Shown here: positions 5,549 through 10,307 of the stretch, in pieces | Layout of the letters: each line of letters opens with the position of its first letter | Numbering within the stretch: position 1 is the first letter of the stretch | DNA from: Anaerolineales bacterium | GTDB lineage: Bacteria; Chloroflexota; Anaerolineae; Anaerolineales; DRMV01 | Reading direction: 5' to 3' | Assembly (NCBI GenBank): GCA_015484985.1 | Contig: WFUL01000270.1 | Coordinates: 1-10,307, forward strand | Length of the DNA: 10,307 nucleotides | Notes under the pieces: model-generated | The model's input: the letters and a program-made list of their open reading frames with translations, nothing else | Database searches by the model: none | Told to the model about the DNA's origin: nothing | Program-made: the position numbers and the translations under genes

Positions 5549-7471
5549 ATGGCCGACAAGATTGTAGGCATTGACTTGGGTACGACCAACAGCGTGGTCG
5601 CCGTAATGGAAGGCGGCCAGGTTACGGTGATTCCCACCGCGGAAGGGCCGCGGATTTGTCCTTCGGTGGTGGCCTTTACCAAGAAAGGAGAGCGTCTGGT
5701 AGGGCTACCCGCGAAACGGCAGGCCATCTTGAATCCCGAAAACACGGTGTACTCCATCAAGCGATTCATGGGCCGCCGGTACGAAGAGGTGGAAGAGGAG
5801 CGCAAGCGGGTGCCCTATAAGGTGGTGCGCGGCCCTGCGGGTGATGCGCGTGTGTACATCCCGGCTGTGGATAAGGAATTCACGCCCCAGGAAATCTCGG
5901 CCATGATTCTGGCCAAACTCAAGTCCGATGCCGAGGCTTACCTGGGGCAACCGGTGAACAAGGCTGTCATCACCGTGCCCGCGTATTTCAACGACAGCCA
6001 GCGGCAGGCCACCAAGGACGCGGGTCGTATTGCGGGCCTGGACGTCAAGCGCATCATCAACGAGCCCACGGCGGCCGCGTTGGCCTACGGCATGGACAAG
6101 AAGAAGAACGAGACCATCCTCGTCTTCGACCTGGGTGGCGGCACCTTTGACGTGAGCATCCTGGAGGTCGGCGAGGGCGTCATCGAGGTCAAGGCCACTT
6201 CGGGCGATACCCATCTGGGCGGTGACGACTGGGACGCGCGGTTGATTGACTACATTGCCGAGGAATTCAAGAAGGAGCACGGCATCGACCTGCGGCAGGA
6301 CCGGCACGCGCTGCAGCGTCTCAAGGAGGCCGCGGAAAAGGCCAAGATTGAACTCTCCACGGTGACGGAGACGGAGGTCAACCTGCCTTACATCACCGCG
6401 GATGCCAGCGGTCCCAAGCACCTGCAGATGACCATCACCCGGGCCAAGTTCGAGCAGCTCACCGAAGACCTGGTGGAACGCCTCAAGGGGCCCTTCTTCC
6501 GGGCGCTGGAGGACGCCGGCCTGAAGCCCACCGATGTGGATGAGGTTATCCTGGTGGGTGGCGCGACCCGAATGCCTATGGTACAGCGTCTGGTGAAGGA
6601 ACTCACGGGCAAGGAACCGCACAAGGGTGTGAACCCCGACGAAGTGGTGGCCGTGGGCGCGGCCATCCAGGGCGCGGTACTGGCCGGTGAGACTAAAGAC
6701 ATCCTGCTCCTGGATGTGACGCCCCTCTCCCTGGGCGTGGAGACCTTGGGTGGCGTGATGACGGTGCTCATCCCTCGCAACACCACCATCCCTGTGCGCA
6801 AGACGGAAATCTTCACCACCGCGGAGGACAACCAGACGGCCGTGGACATCCACGTGCTTCAGGGCGAACGGCCCATGGCCCGGGACAACATCAGCCTGGG
6901 ACGCTTCCGCTTGGAGGGCATCCCGCCCGCGCCGCGCGGTGTGCCTCAAATCGAGGTAACCTTCGACATTGACGCGGACGGCATCCTGCACGTGACCGCC
7001 CGAGACCGGGCCACGGGTAAGGAACAGAAGGTGACCATCACCGCCACGACGAACCTGACGGAGGAAGAAATCCAGCGTATGGTCCGAGAGGCCCAGGAGC
7101 ACGCCGAAGAGGACCGTCGACGCAAGGAAGCCGCGGAGGCCCGAAATACCCTGGACACACTGGTGTATCAGGCCTCCAAGTTCCTCAAGGAGCACGGCGA
7201 CAAGATTTCACCCACGGACAAGGAGCGTCTGGAAACCAAACTGAAGGAAGGCAAGGAACTGGTGGAGAGCCTGAGCGAGGACATCCTGCGCATCAAACAG
7301 GTGACGGACGAATTGCAGCAGTTGCTCCATGGGATTGGCCAGCAGTTCTATCAGCAACAGGCGGCCACGGCGGGTCCTTCCGCGACCACCAGCAGTGATG
7401 GTGGTTCAGGTGGTTCGACCCAAGAAAAAGGGGATGAGGACGTGGTGGAAGGTGAATTCCGAGAGGCCTGA
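5549..7471 (+). CDS. dnaK: Molecular chaperone DnaK (Hsp70)
   Basis: ATP-driven cytosolic chaperone, 640 aa, full length. The nucleotide-binding domain (about 1-383) has the phosphate-1 motif VGIDLGTTNS (6-15), VITVPAYFNDSQRQATKDAG (140-159), NEPTAAALAYG (171-181), phosphate-2 FDLGGGTFDVS (193-203) including Thr199, and the adenosine motif ILVGGATRMP (334-343). The interdomain linker is DILLLDVTP (384-392), followed by the substrate-binding beta domain with NTTIPVRKTEIF (411-422), a helical lid (about 500-600) and a low-complexity Gly/Ser/Thr tail ending DEDVVEGEFREA. The ATG has an AGAAGGAGGTG ribosome-binding site 7 bases upstream. It stands alone: grpE, dnaJ and hrcA are not adjacent, the upstream gene diverges and the downstream operon converges. 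No residue of the catalytic core appears missing. Confidence 0.98.
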   Translation: MADKIVGIDLGTTNSVVAVMEGGQVTVIPTAEGPRICPSVVAFTKKGERLVGLPAKRQAILNPENTVYSIKRFMGRRYEEVEEERKRVPYKVVRGPAGDARVYIPAVDKEFTPQEISAMILAKLKSDAEAYLGQPVNKAVITVPAYFNDSQRQATKDAGRIAGLDVKRIINEPTAAALAYGMDKKKNETILVFDLGGGTFDVSILEVGEGVIEVKATSGDTHLGGDDWDARLIDYIAEEFKKEHGIDLRQDRHALQRLKEAAEKAKIELSTVTETEVNLPYITADASGPKHLQMTITRAKFEQLTEDLVERLKGPFFRALEDAGLKPTDVDEVILVGGATRMPMVQRLVKELTGKEPHKGVNPDEVVAVGAAIQGAVLAGETKDILLLDVTPLSLGVETLGGVMTVLIPRNTTIPVRKTEIFTTAEDNQTAVDIHVLQGERPMARDNISLGRFRLEGIPPAPRGVPQIEVTFDIDADGILHVTARDRATGKEQKVTITATTNLTEEEIQRMVREAQEHAEEDRRRKEAAEARNTLDTLVYQASKFLKEHGDKISPTDKERLETKLKEGKELVESLSEDILRIKQVTDELQQLLHGIGQQFYQQQAATAGPSATTSSDGGSGGSTQEKGDEDVVEGEFREA

Positions 7472-7480
7472 GGAAAGACC

Positions 7481-7509
7481 TTGAAGGGGCGGCGAAGCCG
7501 CCCCTTCAA
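7481..7509 (+). terminator. dnaK terminator (13-bp perfect hairpin)
   Basis: TTGAAGGGGCGGC (7481-7493), a GAA loop, and GCCGCCCCTTCAA (7497-7509) are perfectly complementary and start 9 bases after the dnaK stop codon. The downstream flank CTTGCTCTCTG is moderately U-rich; the other side reads GGTCTTTCCT on the minus strand, so it may also act as a back-up stop for transcription from the right. Confidence 0.82.
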
Positions 7510-7554
7510 CTTGCTCTCTGTCCCCTCCATCGGACCGCGGGGAAATAAGCAAGA

Positions 7555-7595
7555 AGATAATGTAAGCAGCAGCGAAGCCGCCGCTCACATTATCT
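7555..7595 (-). terminator. Terminator of the yqeC-mocA operon (19-bp stem with minus-strand G.U pairs)
   Basis: Arms 7555-7573 and 7577-7595 around a 3-base loop pair over 19 positions. Sixteen are Watson-Crick. The other three would be A.C mismatches in plus-strand RNA but G.U wobbles in minus-strand RNA, so the structure is intact only on the minus strand. It begins directly at the stop codon of the fusion gene and is followed on the minus strand by TCTTGCTTATTTCC, a U-rich tract. Confidence 0.82.
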
Positions 7596-8939
7596 CTATG
7601 AGGGATGGGTGTAATCCATCCACGTGTCGATGTCGATTTGCGTGGTTTCGTCGAACCAGGGCACAGGGTGGTAGCGATACTCCTCGAACAAAGCCCGACC
7701 TCCCACGTCCCCCTGTAGCGCCATGAGTTCCGGGAAGGTACTCGCATCGAACAGCACCGGGTTGCCCCGACGGTGGTCCACCAGGGGCGCTACAATGGGT
7801 GCCAGGGTTTGGGCGTGTGCGGCCACCAGAGCCCGTACCAGAGTGGGGGGCACGAAAGGCATGTCCCCCAGGAGGAAGACCGCGGCACCCGTTCCCGGAG
7901 GTAGGGCTTGCAGACCGGTTCGTACCGAGGTGCTCTGGCCCTGCTCCCAATGGGGGTTGTGGACGGTTTGAACAGGAAGGTCGGCGAGGGCCGTGGCCAC
8001 TTGCTCACCCTCGTAACCCACAACCACGATCACGGGGTCCAGACCCGCAGCCAGGGCCGTTTGGGCCACCCGGCGGACCATGGGTTCGCCCTGGACGGGC
8101 AGGAGGAGTTTGTTTTTCCCCTCCATGCGATGAGAGGGCCCGGCGGCCAGGAGGATGCCGGCCACGGGCAGGTGTACGGCCACGGCTTCCAGTTCCTGCT
8201 CGCGAGCGCGTGCCACGAGCACCGCCGCGCGCACACCCATGTGCCACACGGTCTCGGCCACACGCTGGCTCGCGGCCAGTTGGGGTGCCGTTTCTCCCAC
8301 CAGGAGCGCAGCCCAGGCGGCGTCCTCGGGTACATGCTTGCGACCACCTTGGGGATGGGCCAGTACCCGACCGACCATGATGGGTGTAACAGGCGCGCCG
8401 GGTTCTGCTTCGGCCAGGGTGGCGAAACGTTCCAGGCGATGGACCCGTTCCTCCGTAAGGGGTTCCCCCAGGGCGGAGAGACCGGCCACCGCGACCACAT
8501 GGGTGACGCCTTCGGGCAGGGCAGGTTCGTGTTCCGCGGGAGCCTTTAGGGGCTTGCGGGCCGCGCCGTCGGCTTCCACCAGCAGGGGTAGGCTGCGGGT
8601 GTCCGCGAAGGCCCGCAGCACGGCCCACTGTGCTGGGGAAAGGGACGTCCATCGGTCCCCTTCCCGGGGGCCGGTGATAAGCAGGCGTGCGGTGGGCAGT
8701 TCCCTTTCCAGGCGTCGGGTCAGGGTTTCGGGCGACGGGTCCTCAAGGACCCAATGGACATCGGCCTGGTCGGCCTGCTCCCGGGCCAGGTGGGTGGTGG
8801 TGGTCAGGAGCACCGGCGGGTTATATTCCCGAGCCAGGGTGAACAGGGTCCGGGTTTTCCCTCCCGCGCCCACCAGGGCCAGGCAGGGCGCGGGAGGAAG
8901 ACGCAATGCTCGGCGCAGGGTAAGGGCAACAGAGGGCAT
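7596..8939 (-). CDS. YqeC-MocA fusion: selenium-dependent hydroxylase accessory domain plus molybdopterin nucleotidyltransferase
   Basis: Cytosolic two-domain protein, 447 aa. The N-terminal part (about 1-250) matches YqeC: a P-loop-like VGAGGKTRTLFTLA (23-36), TTTTHLA (46-52), the signature VEADGAARKPLKAPAEHEP (121-139), VAVAGLSALGEPLTEERVHR and VTPIMVGRVLAHPQGG. The C-terminal part (about 258-447) is a MobA/MocA-type nucleotidyltransferase: ILLAAGPSHRM (262-272) with K277, NPHWEQGQSTSVRTGL (328-343, but approximate), LGDMPFV with metal-binding D359, RGNPVLF (391-397), GDVGGRALF and DIDTW with D438. MocA proteins attach CTP to molybdopterin for xanthine-dehydrogenase-type enzymes, and the LAAG form of the first motif fits the CTP rather than the GTP type. 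YqeC is linked by comparative genomics to selenium-dependent molybdenum hydroxylases; its reaction is not settled. The ATG at 8937-8939 has AGGAGG only 4 bases upstream; a longer frame to a TTG at 8987 would overlap the upstream gene and is rejected. Confidence 0.92.
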   Translation of the reverse strand: MPSVALTLRRALRLPPAPCLALVGAGGKTRTLFTLAREYNPPVLLTTTTHLAREQADQADVHWVLEDPSPETLTRRLERELPTARLLITGPREGDRWTSLSPAQWAVLRAFADTRSLPLLVEADGAARKPLKAPAEHEPALPEGVTHVVAVAGLSALGEPLTEERVHRLERFATLAEAEPGAPVTPIMVGRVLAHPQGGRKHVPEDAAWAALLVGETAPQLAASQRVAETVWHMGVRAAVLVARAREQELEAVAVHLPVAGILLAAGPSHRMEGKNKLLLPVQGEPMVRRVAQTALAAGLDPVIVVVGYEGEQVATALADLPVQTVHNPHWEQGQSTSVRTGLQALPPGTGAAVFLLGDMPFVPPTLVRALVAAHAQTLAPIVAPLVDHRRGNPVLFDASTFPELMALQGDVGGRALFEEYRYHPVPWFDETTQIDIDTWMDYTHPS

Positions 8940-8971
8940 GGTACCTCCTGTGGGGTAGGTAACCGACCAGA

Positions 8972-10264
8972 TTACGGCAGGATCCAATAGGTCACCTGGT
9001 CGACATAGACCTCAAAGTCCTTCGTGGCGTCGGCACCAACCACCAGGCCGAAGCGCCCTTCCAGGAACAGATCTTCCTGGATTTCGGCCACCTGGGCTCG
9101 ATTGATGTAAAGCTTCAGGGTCTGGCCCTCCATCCACACCCCTATCCGATTGACCTGGTTGGCACCGGTGTGAATAGCCGGCGTGCGGGTCCAGTCTTGG
9201 TAGATCTTGAGTCCGCCGTTCCAGCGGAAAATCTTGAACATGCCATCGCAGGAGATCAGGAAAATGACGCCTTCGTACTGGGTGGGGGAACGGACGATGA
9301 GCCCGTAGCGGTCCTTTTGGCGGCAAGAAGGTCCGGTTCGGAAGAGGACTTCAATATAGGCGTCTCCCAGGGGTGGATACAGGGAGAAGGTCCAGGGGTT
9401 GATGCCGCGGTCCCGCTTATGCGCCTGGAGAATGAGCCGTCCCGGTACTCCCTTTACCGTCGCCAGGTCGTCCCATCGTAGGTACCAATAGCGACCGGGG
9501 ATGCTCAGGTCGTCCTGCATATCGGGCTCGCCCAGTTCATAAGGATTGGTGGGCTTGGGCGCGGTCGGTGTCGCCGAAGCCTCGGGCGTCGGGGAGGGGC
9601 CCAGGGAAATCTGAGGGGCGGGTGTGGGTGTGCTGACGGGAAGCCGGGTTCGACCGAAGTTCACCGTGGTGGCCTCCCCAGGTCGGACGTCCACCGTTTG
9701 GGAAGCCGTCCCGCTACCCGCATCCGCGGGCATGGTCCACACGCCGGGGTTGAGTAGGGCCGCGTTTTTCGGTTCCTGGACATCGACCGTGACACAATAG
9801 GTGCCAGGTTCTAAACCCTCAAAGGCGAAGTACCCCTGCCCATTGGTCACCGTTCTGCTTATGGGCGTGCCGGGACAGGCCCCCTGGGCCAGATGCACGA
9901 CGATGCTGGCCAGGGCCCATTCCTCCGGCTGATGGATGCCATCGCCTACCTGTCCGGCCTCAGGATGGGTCTTGCAACGTTCGCCCCCTTGTGGTGGACA
10001 CACATCTTCCCACACCAAACCGGTGATACGTCCCTGTTCCGGTGAAGGTGTCTTTGTTTCAGCGGGGACAACTTGAGTAGGCGGTACTGGGGTAGGAGAG
10101 GGTTCAGGTGTGGCCAACGCCAGAGGTGTGGCCGAAGGTGTGGGCGAGAGGGGCGGCAGCGTGACCGGTCCTGCAGGAGTGGTTTCTTGGGGACCTCTAC
10201 ATCCCCATAGGAGGATCAGACTCAGTACCAGAGGCCACCACCGGAAGGGTATGTGACGGTTCAT
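8972..10264 (-). CDS. Surface lipoprotein with SdrD_B-like and LamG/concanavalin-like domains
   Basis: A 430-aa exported protein. The signal peptide starts MNRHIPFRWWPLVLSLILL and ends at a lipobox-like LWGC, with the lipidated Cys at 22; Trp at -2 is unusual. A Pro/Thr/Ser-rich spacer follows (about 28-78, TPTP-type). Then comes an SdrD_B-like beta-sandwich (79-211) beginning ITGLVWEDV, with VGDGIHQPEEWALASIVVHL and GYFAFEGLEPGTYCVTV. A second Pro-rich spacer (220-240) leads to a C-terminal LamG/DUF1080-like beta domain (about 245-430) containing YIEVLFRTG, YEGVIFLISCDGMFKIFRW, and NRIGVWMEGQTLKLYINRAQVAEI. The role is probably surface binding or display, with no catalytic motif recognised. 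The ATG has GGAGG 5 bases upstream; an in-frame upstream Met at 10294 lacks a ribosome-binding site. It lies 32 bp before the yqeC-mocA fusion, on the same strand. Confidence 0.82.
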   Translation of the reverse strand: MNRHIPFRWWPLVLSLILLWGCRGPQETTPAGPVTLPPLSPTPSATPLALATPEPSPTPVPPTQVVPAETKTPSPEQGRITGLVWEDVCPPQGGERCKTHPEAGQVGDGIHQPEEWALASIVVHLAQGACPGTPISRTVTNGQGYFAFEGLEPGTYCVTVDVQEPKNAALLNPGVWTMPADAGSGTASQTVDVRPGEATTVNFGRTRLPVSTPTPAPQISLGPSPTPEASATPTAPKPTNPYELGEPDMQDDLSIPGRYWYLRWDDLATVKGVPGRLILQAHKRDRGINPWTFSLYPPLGDAYIEVLFRTGPSCRQKDRYGLIVRSPTQYEGVIFLISCDGMFKIFRWNGGLKIYQDWTRTPAIHTGANQVNRIGVWMEGQTLKLYINRAQVAEIQEDLFLEGRFGLVVGADATKDFEVYVDQVTYWILP

Positions 10265-10285
10265 GGATACCTCCCCAGGGGTTGG

Positions 10286-10291
10286 AGTGTA
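10286..10291 (-). promoter_or_regulatory. Possible -10 box for the lipoprotein-yqeC/mocA operon
   Basis: TACACT on the minus strand, 21 bases before the lipoprotein ATG, could be a -10 hexamer with a short leader. The -35 region lies at or beyond the window edge, so this cannot be confirmed. Confidence 0.3.
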
Positions 10292-10307
10292 CAAAGAAGC
10301 ACTATCT

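Noticed and set aside
5284..5805. N-terminal extension of the YgeY open frame
   Set aside because: It would cover the promoter and Shine-Dalgarno of ygeY and run antisense into the dnaK coding start. YgeY homology begins at the Met at 5283.
5705..7195. 496-codon open frame on the minus strand antisense to dnaK
   Set aside because: Long antisense frames opposite hsp70 genes are a known by-product of codon bias and have been mis-annotated before (for example as NAD-specific glutamate dehydrogenase). The plus strand encodes a perfect DnaK, and the antisense frame has no ribosome-binding site or recognisable domain.
7799..8958. Several open frames of 190-270 codons on both strands over the yqeC-mocA fusion
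   Set aside because: Arg/Pro/Gly-rich shadow frames in high-GC sequence; only the 447-aa minus-strand frame carries family motifs and a ribosome-binding site.

Overview
The window is a GC-rich bacterial chromosome segment with seven complete genes and one truncated gene, tightly packed and with no mobile elements, tRNA, rRNA or CRISPR array visible. The organism cannot be fixed from the sequence alone. The gene repertoire, the Pro/Thr-rich 'TPTP' linkers in a surface lipoprotein with an SdrD_B-like domain, and the style of the branched-chain ABC operon would fit a member of the Chloroflexota (Anaerolineae-like, possibly thermophilic). This is a moderate-confidence inference; a dnaK phylogeny would test it.

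Left block (1-5283, all minus strand). Read in the direction of transcription, the order is a YgeY-family M20 metallohydrolase, a 61-residue two-CxxC zinc-ribbon protein, a LivJ/LivK-type substrate-binding lipoprotein, the permeases LivH and LivM, and the ATPase LivG, which runs off the window edge. Gaps are short (31, 56, 83 and 21 bp, then a 4-bp ATGA overlap), so this looks like one operon reading from an extended -10 promoter near 5319-5327. The 83-bp gap after the binding-protein gene holds a near-perfect 15-bp-arm stem-loop. It probably keeps the binding protein in excess over the membrane components.

Centre (5284-7509). A divergent intergenic region of about 265 bp carries the hydrolase promoter on one strand and a candidate dnaK promoter on the other. 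The latter has an inverted repeat at the predicted transcription start. dnaK (640 aa, complete) is alone: no grpE, dnaJ, hrcA or CIRCE element is seen. It ends at a strong 13-bp terminator hairpin.

Right block (7555-10264, minus strand, convergent with dnaK). A lipoprotein with an SdrD_B-like domain, a Pro-rich linker and a LamG/concanavalin-like C-terminal domain is followed, 32 bp on, by a fusion of YqeC (selenium-dependent hydroxylase accessory protein) to a MocA-type molybdopterin nucleotidyltransferase. The block ends at a hairpin whose three non-Watson-Crick positions are G.U pairs only when read as minus-strand RNA.

Taken together, dnaK sits between two genes (ygeY and the yqeC-mocA fusion) from families linked to selenium-dependent molybdenum hydroxylase metabolism. 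No hydroxylase structural gene lies inside the window. The most interesting points are this split neighbourhood, the hydrolase-transporter operon, the domain fusion and the RNA hairpins. I found no clearly novel defence or mobile system.
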